From Persephonella sp. (lineage in GTDB: Bacteria; Aquificota; Aquificia; Aquificales; Hydrogenothermaceae), in assembly GCA_027081375.1 (NCBI GenBank), contig JALWKR010000228.1, forward strand, positions 1 through 12,011: a DNA stretch of 12,011 nucleotides. Reading direction: 5' to 3'. The number at the start of each line of letters is the position of its first letter. Position 1 is the first letter of the stretch. A model generated the notes under the pieces. That model was not told the DNA's origin and made no database searches. It worked only from the letters and a program-made list of their open reading frames with translations. The translations under genes and the position numbers were made by a program. Below are positions 5,129 through 12,011 of the stretch, one piece after another.

Positions 5129-7087
5129 CTAAAAACCCTGTCCTTGCATTAAAGCTCTTTCATACGCTTGTATAAAATCTTCTTCCTTTTTTAGTTGAAA
5201 TTCAACAGGTTTCTTAAGATAAAAACCTTGTCCGTATCTAATTCCAACAGACTTTACTTTTCTTAAAACTTGTTCGTTGTGTATAAATTCTGCAATAATG
5301 TCTATTTTTAAATCATCTGCAAAAAGCTTTATTGCTTTAACAATAGAAAAAGATCTAGGATCTAAATCAATATTTTTAATAAGGGATCCATCTACCTTTA
5401 TATAGTCAGGGTTCAGCTGAACAATATGGGAGAAGTTTGAATAACCTGTTCCAAAGTCATCAATAGCTATTTTACACCCAAGTTCTTTAATTTTTTGAAC
5501 CTGTTCTTTAAAGTACTCGTAATCTTCTATCTCCTCTGATTCTAATATTTCTATTGTTACTCTCTCTGCTTTTTCTCTATCAAATAATGCTGAAAGGAGA
5601 TAAATGATATCTTCGTTGTATATATCCATTGCAGAAAGGTTAATACTTATTTCAATATCTTTATATATATCAAGAACTTTTGCATTGTACTCTATAACTT
5701 TTTTTGTTAAATCAACATTTACATATGTTCTTTTTATAGCATCAAGAAACTGTCCTGGATAGAGAAGTTTTTTATCAGGGGTTAATATTCTAACTAAAGA
5801 CTCGTACTTTGTTATACGTTTTGTAACTAAATCAACTATAGGTTGATAATGACATATAACTCTATCTTCTTCAATTGCCTCTTTTACTATATTTATGTTT
5901 TTAGATTCAAACTTAAGATTTGTGTTATATATCTCAATTCTGTTTCTTCCTCTCTGTTTAGCTTTGTACAGTGCCATATCTGCATGTTTTATTGCTTCTT
6001 CTACTGATTTTTCATAATCAAATAGATTTATACCTATAGATAAAGTAACCTTTAGTTTAATATTTTTTACAGTTATATAACGTTTTCCAACACTATCCTT
6101 TATATTTCTTGCAACCTGAACCATATCGTATTTATATGTTGATGTATCAGGATTTGACTTTTTAAACAGGATAAATTCTTCCCCACCATATCTAATCAAA
6201 ATATCATCTTCAGACAGATTTTCTTTAATTCTATTTGCTATCTCCTTTAAAACTAAGTCTCCAACTTCATGGCCGTATGTATCGTTAATCCTTTTAAAGA
6301 AATCCACATCTATTATAAAAACTGTATATGTATCCATTTTAAAAAGGTCTATATGATCGTACATAAAATGTCTGTTATATGCTCCTGTTAAAGGATCAAG
6401 ATACATTTTTTCAAGTTCTTTTCTATATCTTATAGATTGATAGATAAAGTAGATAATGAATACGGAAACCAAAGCTAGTATAGTGCCTAAGATAAATTTT
6501 ATCTTTCTCATTAAAGATAGAATTCCATAAAACTTACGAACTGAAAGATCTAAAAGGATGTATCCTTTTATCTGTTTATTTTCCTTTATTGGATCTATGT
6601 ATCTTATAAAAATCTTCCCATCTTTTTCTGTTTTATATACAGTTTTTTTTGTTAAGTTTAATAGTTTTTCTATAAACTCAGGATCAGCGTTATAAACCTC
6701 CCAGAATTTCTTCCTTTCTAAAGTTTTAGATACATCTAATATGTATCTAAGTTTTCCGTCTTTATCTTTATAGAGAATATAAGCTCTCTTTACGTCCTGA
6801 TTTAATATAAACTCTAATTCTTTTTCAAAAGTTTGTTTCAATTTTGAAATAAGAAAAATGCTAGCTATATCTTTGCGTTCAAGTTTTGCAGTTTCTATTA
6901 TTTCTTTTTTAAACTTCTCTAACTTGTCTGATATATCAGGTAAAATAGCTTCATTTATTATTGTTTCTTCTATAGTCTGTTCCATTTTAGGTAAAGATAA
7001 AAAGCCAACAGTAACAGCTACAAGAATTATAAGCAGTATAAGAACATACTTTATAAAAACATTTTTCCTTTTTTTCCTAAGAACCAT
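5129..7087 (-). CDS. Membrane-bound GGDEF-EAL cyclic-di-GMP signalling protein
   Basis: This 652-residue protein has a membrane helix at about 13-31, an extracytoplasmic sensor region of about 165 residues (35-197, Cache-like in size, no motif I can name) and a second helix at 198-217. A GGDEF domain follows (DPLTGAYNR at 231-239, GGEEF at 301-305), then an EAL domain (about 400-630). GGDEF makes c-di-GMP from two GTP and EAL hydrolyses it. GGEEF is an accepted active form. The inhibitory RxxD site is absent: the equivalent residues are S-E-D-D (292-295). In the EAL domain the signature is E429-S-L. Asn483, E513/E517, Asp543-Asp544 (DDFGTGYSN) and Lys564 are kept, but the late AEGVE motif reads AEFIH (599-603), lacking its second glutamate. 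It may therefore be mainly a cyclase, or a weak or bifunctional enzyme. The SD GGAGGGG precedes the ATG at 7085-7087. Confidence 0.92.
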   Translation of the reverse strand: MVLRKKRKNVFIKYVLILLIILVAVTVGFLSLPKMEQTIEETIINEAILPDISDKLEKFKKEIIETAKLERKDIASIFLISKLKQTFEKELEFILNQDVKRAYILYKDKDGKLRYILDVSKTLERKKFWEVYNADPEFIEKLLNLTKKTVYKTEKDGKIFIRYIDPIKENKQIKGYILLDLSVRKFYGILSLMRKIKFILGTILALVSVFIIYFIYQSIRYRKELEKMYLDPLTGAYNRHFMYDHIDLFKMDTYTVFIIDVDFFKRINDTYGHEVGDLVLKEIANRIKENLSEDDILIRYGGEEFILFKKSNPDTSTYKYDMVQVARNIKDSVGKRYITVKNIKLKVTLSIGINLFDYEKSVEEAIKHADMALYKAKQRGRNRIEIYNTNLKFESKNINIVKEAIEEDRVICHYQPIVDLVTKRITKYESLVRILTPDKKLLYPGQFLDAIKRTYVNVDLTKKVIEYNAKVLDIYKDIEISINLSAMDIYNEDIIYLLSALFDREKAERVTIEILESEEIEDYEYFKEQVQKIKELGCKIAIDDFGTGYSNFSHIVQLNPDYIKVDGSLIKNIDLDPRSFSIVKAIKLFADDLKIDIIAEFIHNEQVLRKVKSVGIRYGQGFYLKKPVEFQLKKEEDFIQAYERALMQGQGF

Positions 7088-7113
7088 AAAACCCCTCCAA
7101 GTTTAGAGAGTTT

Positions 7114-7143
7114 ATTTTAAGATAGAAAAGATATAATTGTAAA
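7114..7143 (-). promoter_or_regulatory. Candidate promoter of the GGDEF-EAL gene
   Basis: On the minus strand, TTTACA (7143-7138) and TAAAAT (7119-7114) are spaced by 18 bases, each matching five of six consensus positions. Transcription would start near 7107, about 20 bases before the ATG. The -35 lies in one arm of the inverted repeat at 7135-7157. AT-rich sequence makes chance matches common. Confidence 0.45.
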
Positions 7144-7157
7144 TAATTTTTACAATT
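7135..7157. repeat. Inverted repeat at the mobA stop codon
   Basis: AATTGTAAA and TTTACAATT form a perfect 9-bp inverted repeat around a 5-base centre. It contains the mobA stop codon (TAA at 7152-7150). It could be an AT-only stem of weak terminator value, since the following minus-strand sequence is only loosely T-rich, or an operator over the -35 of the GGDEF-EAL gene. Confidence 0.5.
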
Positions 7158-7761
7158 CTTTTTGAAGCAAGAATTTTCTGTATTCTTCAGGGGTGTTAAT
7201 ACTTCTGAACATAGAAAGGGAAAGATCATATTTAATAAAGTCCTTATCTGGAACAAAGTTGGCATTTATATTTTCAACCCATTTAAAAAGAGATTTAACA
7301 TTCTTTTCGTATAGATGCTTAGCTACAGAAATAGATTCTTTTGTATAAAATGTATTAAGAGGCTGAAATTTACCGTTTATAACAGGAATTACAGCATCAT
7401 ACCCTTTTATGCTGTCAAAAAGAAATCTAACTGTGTTCAGATTTATATCAGGAGTATCACAGGTAGCTATAAAAACATTATCATAGGATATACTTTTAAA
7501 GCAGCTTACAATTCCGTTTAAAGGACCTGAATATGGATTTTTATCTTTTATAATTTTTACAGGCTTTTTTATACCTTCTAACTGCTTTTTATAAATGCTT
7601 TCTTCTTTATTTGCAGAAATAATTATCTCATCTGAAAATTGAGAAACTCTTTCAAGAATATGTCTTAAAAATGTTTTACCTTTCCATAAGAGAAAAGCTT
7701 TATCTCTCCCCATTCTTTTACTCTCCCCTCCTGCTAAAATTATTGTTGTTATACTTTTCAC
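7150..7761 (-). CDS. mobA: MobA, molybdenum cofactor guanylyltransferase
   Basis: MobA joins GMP from GTP to molybdopterin to give the MGD form of the cofactor used by DMSO reductase-family enzymes in the cytoplasm. The 203-residue protein has the nucleotidyltransferase signature LAGGESKRMGRDKA (residues 9-22), IKDKNPYSGPLNGI (71-84), where a GPLxGI loop contacts the nucleotide, and ATCDTPDI (99-106), whose Asp102 should bind the metal. The length is typical. The start codon is GTG at 7761-7759, overlapping the TGA of the TolC-like gene as GTGA, with GGGGGA just upstream. It sits last in the tat-fur transcript. This fits the Tat-exported, probably molybdenum-containing enzyme at the left edge of the window, which would need both MGD and the Tat machinery. 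Confidence 0.93.
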   Translation of the reverse strand: MKSITTIILAGGESKRMGRDKAFLLWKGKTFLRHILERVSQFSDEIIISANKEESIYKKQLEGIKKPVKIIKDKNPYSGPLNGIVSCFKSISYDNVFIATCDTPDINLNTVRFLFDSIKGYDAVIPVINGKFQPLNTFYTKESISVAKHLYEKNVKSLFKWVENINANFVPDKDFIKYDLSLSMFRSINTPEEYRKFLLQKEL

Positions 7762-8927
7762 AGTTCCCCCAGTACAGCTTTTATTTTTATAAAATGTGTA
7801 TTTGCCTCATATATATTTCGGTTAATCTCAGTATATAAATTAAGCAGATCCTCTAAAGGTTTTAAAAAAAGAACTGCATCTTTATCTTTTTCAGCTCTAA
7901 TTAAAAACTCTTTTTTGAGGTTCTTTGTGTTTTTCCTTAGCACTGGCAGTATATCTTTTGCAAGCTGGATATATGATAAACTTTTTTCAATTTCATACTT
8001 TAACTGATTGTAGATAAACATTAACTTTTCTTTTTCTGTAATTACTTCTATGCTTTTAGATAAAACTTCCTGTTCCTGTTTTATTGTTCTCCATATAGGA
8101 ATTTTAACTCCTATTCCAACAGATAAAGCATCTGTTAAACTTCCTCCTGTATCAATTCTAGCTGATATTGTAAAGTCTGGATAGTAAACTAGTTTTGTTA
8201 ATCTATATACTTCTTTTGCTTTATCTATATCTGCCTCTACACTTTTGTAAAATGGACTTTCTTTTATTTTTTCTAATAGAGTATCTTTGGAAATTTTTAT
8301 CTTGCTAACCTGGGCAGGTTTAATACTAACAGATGTTACTTCTTTGTTCACAAGTTTAGTTAATTTTGAAAGCTGAACTCTCTTTTCATATATATGTTTT
8401 TTTATTTTTATTTTTAAATAATCCTTTATAAAGGACACTCTTAACTTGTCTTCTTTTTTATCGGGATTTTTTATTTTTTCTAATAAACTTAAAAGATGTT
8501 TATACGCCTTTATATTCTCATCGATAAACCAGATTTTATAAGCTGACTGATATATCTGGGAAAAAATATTTTCTTTTTTTGATATTAAAAGATAGTAATC
8601 TGACAGATACCTTTTCTTTTCTATATTTCTTTGAATATCTAGCTTTTTGGGATAAGGTACATACTGCTTTATGTATATTCTTCCTGATTCTAAAGGTTCC
8701 TTTAAAAGTTTATCTCCTTTTAGAGAAACAGATATAGACGGATTAAATAGTCTTTTTGCCACTTTTACTTTCTTTTTAAGTACATTTAGTTCTTTTTGTA
8801 TTTTTAAAAGCTCAGGATTATTTTTTTCTGCTATAGATATTAACTGATCTACTGTATACCCGTTTGCTCTAGATAGGAAAAATAAAGAAAAAATAAAAAA
8901 GCTAAGAAATTTTATTTTGATTGTCAT
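7758..8927 (-). CDS. TolC-like outer-membrane efflux protein (OMF family)
   Basis: About 389 residues. The start chosen is ATG at 8927, because it gives a clean signal peptide: MTIKIKFLSFFIFSLFFLSRANG, cleaved before YTVDQLI. The open frame runs further upstream to 9017, but that part lies in the Fur gene and encodes no signal peptide. The mature protein opens like OMF proteins (LISIAEKNNPELLKIQKELN), followed by long charged coiled-coil stretches and a second repeat (ADIDKAKEVYRLTKLVYYPDFTISARID...). These features fit a TolC/CusC-type trimeric channel, slightly short for the family. OMF proteins pair with an inner-membrane pump and an adaptor; neither is seen here. The gene overlaps the end of the Fur-family gene by 26 bases and has no good SD, so translation is probably coupled. 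The context hints at metal export, which is inference. Confidence 0.82.
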   Translation of the reverse strand: MTIKIKFLSFFIFSLFFLSRANGYTVDQLISIAEKNNPELLKIQKELNVLKKKVKVAKRLFNPSISVSLKGDKLLKEPLESGRIYIKQYVPYPKKLDIQRNIEKKRYLSDYYLLISKKENIFSQIYQSAYKIWFIDENIKAYKHLLSLLEKIKNPDKKEDKLRVSFIKDYLKIKIKKHIYEKRVQLSKLTKLVNKEVTSVSIKPAQVSKIKISKDTLLEKIKESPFYKSVEADIDKAKEVYRLTKLVYYPDFTISARIDTGGSLTDALSVGIGVKIPIWRTIKQEQEVLSKSIEVITEKEKLMFIYNQLKYEIEKSLSYIQLAKDILPVLRKNTKNLKKEFLIRAEKDKDAVLFLKPLEDLLNLYTEINRNIYEANTHFIKIKAVLGEL

Positions 8928-9357
8928 AACAGTCTTTGCACAGTCCATATATCTCAAGTCTGTGGGACATTGGGTGGAAACTATAATCTTTACATATTTT
9001 GTCCTGTAGCTTTTCAAGTTTTGAGTTAAAAAACTCGATTATCTTTCCACAGTTTACACATATTAAGTGATCATGATGTTTTGTTAATCCAAGCTCATAT
9101 ATTGTTTTATTTTTATACTTTATAACTTCATTTACAATTCCTAAATCTTTCAATATAGCTAACGTTCTATAAACTGTAGCTCTCGAAACATTTTTCTTTT
9201 TGTTTTTTAAGGAGTAAACAATATCTTCTACTTCAAAGTGACCCTTTGTTTTTAAAATCTCATTTAAAATCTCTTCTCTTTGAGGGGTAAATTTTAGGTT
9301 TTCTCTTTTTAAATACTCTTTAAAATCATTAAGGATTTTTTTCTTGCTACTTCTCAT
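8902..9357 (-). CDS. Fur-family metal-dependent regulator
   Basis: A 151-residue protein with the Fur layout. A winged helix is at about 10-90 (FTPQREEIL at 23-31, VSRATVYRTLAILKDLGIV at 57-75, the recognition region). A dimerisation domain follows with HHDHLIC at 94-100, CVNCG (Cys100, Cys103) and CKDC (Cys140, Cys143), the four-cysteine structural zinc site, plus SHRLEIYGLC at 131-140. Fur, Zur, PerR and Mur share these features and I cannot separate them safely. The one-residue code for PerR (an Asp at a metal-site position) would need an alignment. The start ATG overlaps the flavin reductase stop as ATGA. It lies directly ahead of the TolC-like gene, so it may control this transcript or a metal export system. 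I found no convincing Fur box in the intergenic gaps of this window. Confidence 0.9.
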   Translation of the reverse strand: MRSSKKKILNDFKEYLKRENLKFTPQREEILNEILKTKGHFEVEDIVYSLKNKKKNVSRATVYRTLAILKDLGIVNEVIKYKNKTIYELGLTKHHDHLICVNCGKIIEFFNSKLEKLQDKICKDYSFHPMSHRLEIYGLCKDCYDNQNKIS

Positions 9358-9971
9358 CCCTTTTTACCTAAGTCAGGTCTTTTAATTTCTATAGTATTGT
9401 TTTCTGATATTATACAGTATTCAGCTCCTCCTAATCTTCCAACTATTTCTATTTTCTTTGTATCAACATAACCTTTTTCATTTAAAAGCTCATCTTTTAT
9501 ATGAAAGTTTACTATTTCACCAAATATTATTCCCATTTTTCCAATGTTTATTATTTCAAACTTCTTACATTCTATATTTATAGGACTTTCCTTTATCCTA
9601 GGAGCTTTAACTATCAAAGATGGTTCAGGAGTTAAATCTGCTTCTTTAAACTCATCTATATCTTCATCAAAAGCCACAGATGTGATGTTCATCTTTTCAA
9701 GGAGCTGTTTTGTAACAATGTTTACAACAAACTCTCCTGTTTCTTCTATATTCTTCCACGTATCTTTTTTTTCTCCTGTTTCCTTACTTCCTACTGAAAC
9801 CATTAAAAGAGGTGGAGAGCTTGAAACTCCTGCAAAATAACTGAAAGGAGCTACATTAAAAACCCCATCTTTACTTACAGTAGATATCCATGCTATAGGT
9901 CTTGGAACAATTGTGCTAGTCATAAGTTTATATATACGTTTTCTATCTATATCTGATGTTCTTATATCCAT
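9354..9971 (-). CDS. Flavin reductase-like FMN-binding protein
   Basis: 205 residues of the flavin reductase-like fold (COG1853 type). The hallmark is STIVPRPIAWISTVSKDG at 19-36, followed by VAPFSYFAGVSSSPPLLMVS at 41-60, which form the FMN-binding part. KDTWKNIEETGEFVVNIV at 69-86 and the late GRLGGAEYC at 178-186 also fit. Relatives bind FMN and reduce it with NAD(P)H, or act as small flavoproteins with various partners. The physiological partner cannot be told from this window. An SD (AAGGAG) precedes the ATG, and the gene starts 10 bases after the tatC stop. It is followed by an ATGA overlap with the Fur-family gene, so it belongs to the same transcript. Confidence 0.85.
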   Translation of the reverse strand: MDIRTSDIDRKRIYKLMTSTIVPRPIAWISTVSKDGVFNVAPFSYFAGVSSSPPLLMVSVGSKETGEKKDTWKNIEETGEFVVNIVTKQLLEKMNITSVAFDEDIDEFKEADLTPEPSLIVKAPRIKESPINIECKKFEIINIGKMGIIFGEIVNFHIKDELLNEKGYVDTKKIEIVGRLGGAEYCIISENNTIEIKRPDLGKKG

Positions 9972-9981
9972 TTCTTACTCC

Positions 9982-10749
9982 TTATGTTTGTTCTGCTTTA
10001 CTTCTTTCACTTCTTGGGTAAAGTATTTTTGCCATAATAATAGAGATTTCATAGAAAACAATTAAAGGCATAGCAAGAAATACCTGACTTACAATATCAG
10101 GGGGAGTTAAAACCGCTGCCATTACAAACGCAGCAACAACAAAGTAAGGTCTAAACTTTACAAGAGCATTAGGAGTTACAAGCCCAAGTCGAGCCAGGAG
10201 AGATAAGATAACAGGAAGTTCAAAGGTAATTCCAAAAGCTAGAATAAGTCTAACAACAAAAGATATATATGAACTTACAGAAATCATAGCTTCTACATCA
10301 AGCTGCGTATAACCAAATGTTAAAAGGAACTTTATAGCTAAAGGCAAAACCCCAAAGTATGCAAACAGTGCTCCTGATATGAAAAACACTGTTGTAAAAG
10401 ATACAAAAGGAACTACAAGTTTTTTCTCCTCTTCATATAAAGCAGGTTCTATAAACTTCCATATCTGGTAAAAAACATATGGAGAAGCAATAACAAAACC
10501 TACAAGCATAGCTATTTTAAAAGCTGTAAAAAAAGATTCTGTTGGAGTTAAAGCAACCAGCTTTAGATCAGGGAAAACTCTATTTAAAGGCTCTTTAAAG
10601 ATCTTAAAGAAAAAATCTACTTTAGTAAAAACAATAACTGTTGCTATAGCTATAGCAACTAAACTCCTAAAAAGCCTTGTTCTAAGTTCTGCTAAATGCT
10701 CTGTTATTGGAGCTTCATACTCTTCAGGAGTTTTATGCTCTTGGCTCAT
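9982..10749 (-). CDS. tatC: TatC, twin-arginine translocase receptor
   Basis: TatC binds Tat signal peptides and, with TatB and TatA, moves folded proteins across the inner membrane. The 255-residue protein has six membrane helices and the family marks: HLAELRTR at 18-25 in the cytoplasmic N-terminus, SPYVFYQIWKFIEPALYEEEKK at 89-110 (Phe99 and Glu108, matching the signal-binding F94 and E103 of E. coli), and LTPPDIVSQ in the fifth to sixth helix region. The start overlaps the end of tatB by 17 bases. The N-terminal residues before HLAEL are acidic and polar, as is common. The obvious local client is the twin-arginine protein at 1-209. Confidence 0.96.
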   Translation of the reverse strand: MSQEHKTPEEYEAPITEHLAELRTRLFRSLVAIAIATVIVFTKVDFFFKIFKEPLNRVFPDLKLVALTPTESFFTAFKIAMLVGFVIASPYVFYQIWKFIEPALYEEEKKLVVPFVSFTTVFFISGALFAYFGVLPLAIKFLLTFGYTQLDVEAMISVSSYISFVVRLILAFGITFELPVILSLLARLGLVTPNALVKFRPYFVVAAFVMAAVLTPPDIVSQVFLAMPLIVFYEISIIMAKILYPRSERSKAEQT

Positions 10750-11098
10750 CTTTTTCCTCAGACTTTTCCTCTATTTTATTTTGTTTTTTGAAGGATATTT
10801 TTTCTCTTTTAGGCTGATATTCTTCTTTCTTAGCAGATGTTTCTTTTATTTCTTTATCAAATTCATCTTCCCAACTGTCTTTTTTTGTTTTAGTTGTTTG
10901 GGGAGGAATATGGTGATGAGGATGTTGATAATGGGTTTCTTCGTTTGTTACAACAGACTTTACCTCATCCACTGTTGAGCGAATCTCTCTATAAAATCTA
11001 CCTAATGTTTTTGCAACTTCAGGAAGTCTCTTAGGACCTAAAACAAGTAATGCAACAACAAAAATTAATATAAGCTCAGAAAATCCTATTCCAAACAT
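10733..11098 (-). CDS. tatB: TatB-like translocase subunit with a His-rich linker
   Basis: 121 residues. A short N-terminal helix, MFGIGFSELILIFVVALLVL, is followed by GPKRLPEVAKTLGRFYREIR, the amphipathic helix after the hinge. The LGPKRLP hinge and the FGIGFSEL opening are more TatB-like than TatA-like (TatA usually has FG at the hinge). TatB forms the substrate receptor with TatC, encoded next. The rest is charged and probably unstructured. It contains a histidine cluster at residues 56-63 (His56, 59, 61, 62, 63) before a run of prolines. The cluster might bind metal, but no role is known. An SD (AAGGAG) lies upstream of the ATG at 11096-11098. A separate TatA is expected elsewhere in the genome, since none is in this window. 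Confidence 0.88.
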   Translation of the reverse strand: MFGIGFSELILIFVVALLVLGPKRLPEVAKTLGRFYREIRSTVDEVKSVVTNEETHYQHPHHHIPPQTTKTKKDSWEDEFDKEIKETSAKKEEYQPKREKISFKKQNKIEEKSEEKDEPRA

Positions 11099-11127
11099 AA
11101 TAAAAGCTCCTTCTTTGAAGTTTAAAA

Positions 11128-11133
11128 ATTATA
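11128..11133 (-). promoter_or_regulatory. Possible -10 box ahead of tatBC
   Basis: The minus strand reads TATAAT, perfect to consensus, in the 37-base gap between the barrel gene and tatB. It would start transcription near 11121. No good -35 lies 16-18 bases upstream, so this is only a possible internal promoter. Confidence 0.25.
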
Positions 11134-11135
11134 TA

Positions 11136-12011
11136 TCAAAACTCAGCAGCAATACTAAACTCTATTCTGTATCTGTCTTCATTATCTTTTTTATTTAGAT
11201 TATACGCAAAATACAGTGTAAAAGAACCTGCAGGAGTAGGAACATAGATACCAGAACCTACAGAATTTCTCATGTACAGACCTTTTAGTTGAGAAAAATT
11301 TTCATAAACATTTCCAGCATCATAAAACATAAATCCGTAAAGATTAACAGGTTTATACACAGGAAATCTTATATCTCCGTTAAATAAAACAAAGGATTTT
11401 CCTCCTTTCTTATTTTCTCCTGCCACCTGTTCATAAGAAAATCCTCTTAAGTTTGATATACCACCAAGATAAAATCTTTCAGAAGGAGGGATATTTTTTA
11501 ACTTCTGTAGTATATAACCTAAAGATAAATTAGGTGCAAAAGTTAAGAACTTCCATGTATAAAAATATCTGTAGGAGAAAAGAAATTTCTGAATTGTAAA
11601 ATCCCCAAAGTCTAGATAAACTCCATATTTAAAGTTATATCCTTTCAAAGGATTTACTTTAGGAATACCATGAATATCTTTGTAAAGGTAAGAAAACTTA
11701 TATGAAAGATAACTACCTTCTTTAAAAAAATTCTGATTTTCTAAAGAATTATCCTTGTATTCAAAACCTAAACTAAAAGACCTATACTTATCCTTTTTCT
11801 TACTTACAGAAAGCTTATACCCTCTCTCTATAAGATTAAATATTCTGTGTATCTGTATATTCCTAAAAAGACTTAAAGAAACAGTATTTCTAAAGGGAAC
11901 AAACTTATTTACAACAGAAAGTTGATATGTCTGTCCTAAATTTGAGGTTTCAATATAACCGTAAAACTCAAATCCATAATTAAAAAGATTTTTTAAAGAT
12001 CCTTGTAAAGC
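11136..12011 (-). CDS. Omp85/BamA-family outer-membrane beta-barrel, C-terminal 291 residues
   Basis: The frame is open from the window edge, so this is the C-terminal part of a longer gene. Residues alternate polar and hydrophobic in strands ending in aromatics, typical of a barrel. The key motif is ERFYLGGISNLRGFSYEQ, encoded at about 11432-11485. It is the Omp85 loop-6 signature (G-G-x-x-x-R-G-F) with the invariant arginine inside the barrel. LYGFMFYDAGNVYENF follows, then GSGIYVPTPAGSFTLYFAYNL, and the chain ends RIEFSIAAEF with a terminal phenylalanine, the beta signal recognised by the Bam machinery. BamA is the likeliest identity (inserting proteins into the outer membrane). TamA or a related Omp85 protein is possible because the POTRA domains are outside the window. 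An in-frame TTG at 11648 could be mistaken for the start. The gene ends 37 bases before tatB. Confidence 0.85.
   Translation of the reverse strand, partial: ALQGSLKNLFNYGFEFYGYIETSNLGQTYQLSVVNKFVPFRNTVSLSLFRNIQIHRIFNLIERGYKLSVSKKKDKYRSFSLGFEYKDNSLENQNFFKEGSYLSYKFSYLYKDIHGIPKVNPLKGYNFKYGVYLDFGDFTIQKFLFSYRYFYTWKFLTFAPNLSLGYILQKLKNIPPSERFYLGGISNLRGFSYEQVAGENKKGGKSFVLFNGDIRFPVYKPVNLYGFMFYDAGNVYENFSQLKGLYMRNSVGSGIYVPTPAGSFTLYFAYNLNKKDNEDRYRIEFSIAAEF

Noticed and set aside
7077..7265. Minus-strand frame overlapping the mobA end and the GGDEF-EAL start
   Set aside because: It is out of frame with mobA, low in complexity and displaced by two clear genes; no SD of note.
8928..9017. N-terminal extension of the TolC-like protein
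   Set aside because: It overlaps the Fur zinc-site coding region and would bury the signal peptide behind 30 polar residues.
9544..9840. Plus-strand frame of 98 codons
   Set aside because: Antisense to the flavin reductase-like gene; serine-rich nonsense product.

Overview
The window is AT-rich DNA from a Gram-negative, probably thermophilic and sulfur-metabolising bacterium. The outer-membrane genes (an Omp85/BamA-type barrel and a TolC-like channel), the lysine- and isoleucine-rich proteins, the AGA/AGG and ATA codon preference and the periplasmic sulfur genes fit a member of the Aquificota, perhaps Hydrogenothermaceae (Sulfurihydrogenibium/Persephonella type). That placement is an inference from composition and gene content. 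I see no tRNA, rRNA, CRISPR array, transposase or integrase.

Left block (1-3140, all on the minus strand, transcribed right to left): a sulfur module. It starts with a strong promoter at 3109-3137 whose -35 element lies inside a perfect palindrome. Next come a secreted tandem rhodanese, a terminator-like hairpin, a YeeE/YedE-family transporter, a 47-residue one-helix protein, and a membrane-anchored rhodanese-fold protein. That protein lacks the catalytic cysteine and ends in five glycines, a cysteine and a leucine. Last is the start of a Tat-exported protein, probably the catalytic subunit of a molybdopterin oxidoreductase, cut by the window edge. Together they look like a periplasmic system that takes up or transfers sulfane sulfur and passes it to a redox enzyme.

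Middle block (3141-5128, plus strand): a short intergenic region, then a RusA-like Holliday junction resolvase whose start lies in a 19-bp tandem duplication. It overlaps an MgtC/DUF4010 multi-pass membrane protein.

Right block (5129-12011, minus strand, right to left): the C-terminal part of an Omp85/BamA-type barrel, tatB, tatC, a flavin reductase-like protein, a Fur-family regulator, a TolC-like outer-membrane protein, mobA, and a membrane-bound GGDEF-EAL protein. From tatB to mobA the genes overlap or nearly abut (17-nt overlap, 10-nt gap, ATGA, 26-nt overlap, GTGA), so they are probably one transcript. The GGDEF-EAL gene has a plausible promoter of its own.

The two minus-strand blocks fit together: a Tat-exported molybdoenzyme needs MobA to build its bis-MGD cofactor and TatBC to cross the membrane folded. 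The least familiar part is 265-908, the microprotein plus the cysteine-tailed pseudo-rhodanese between the transporter and the oxidoreductase.
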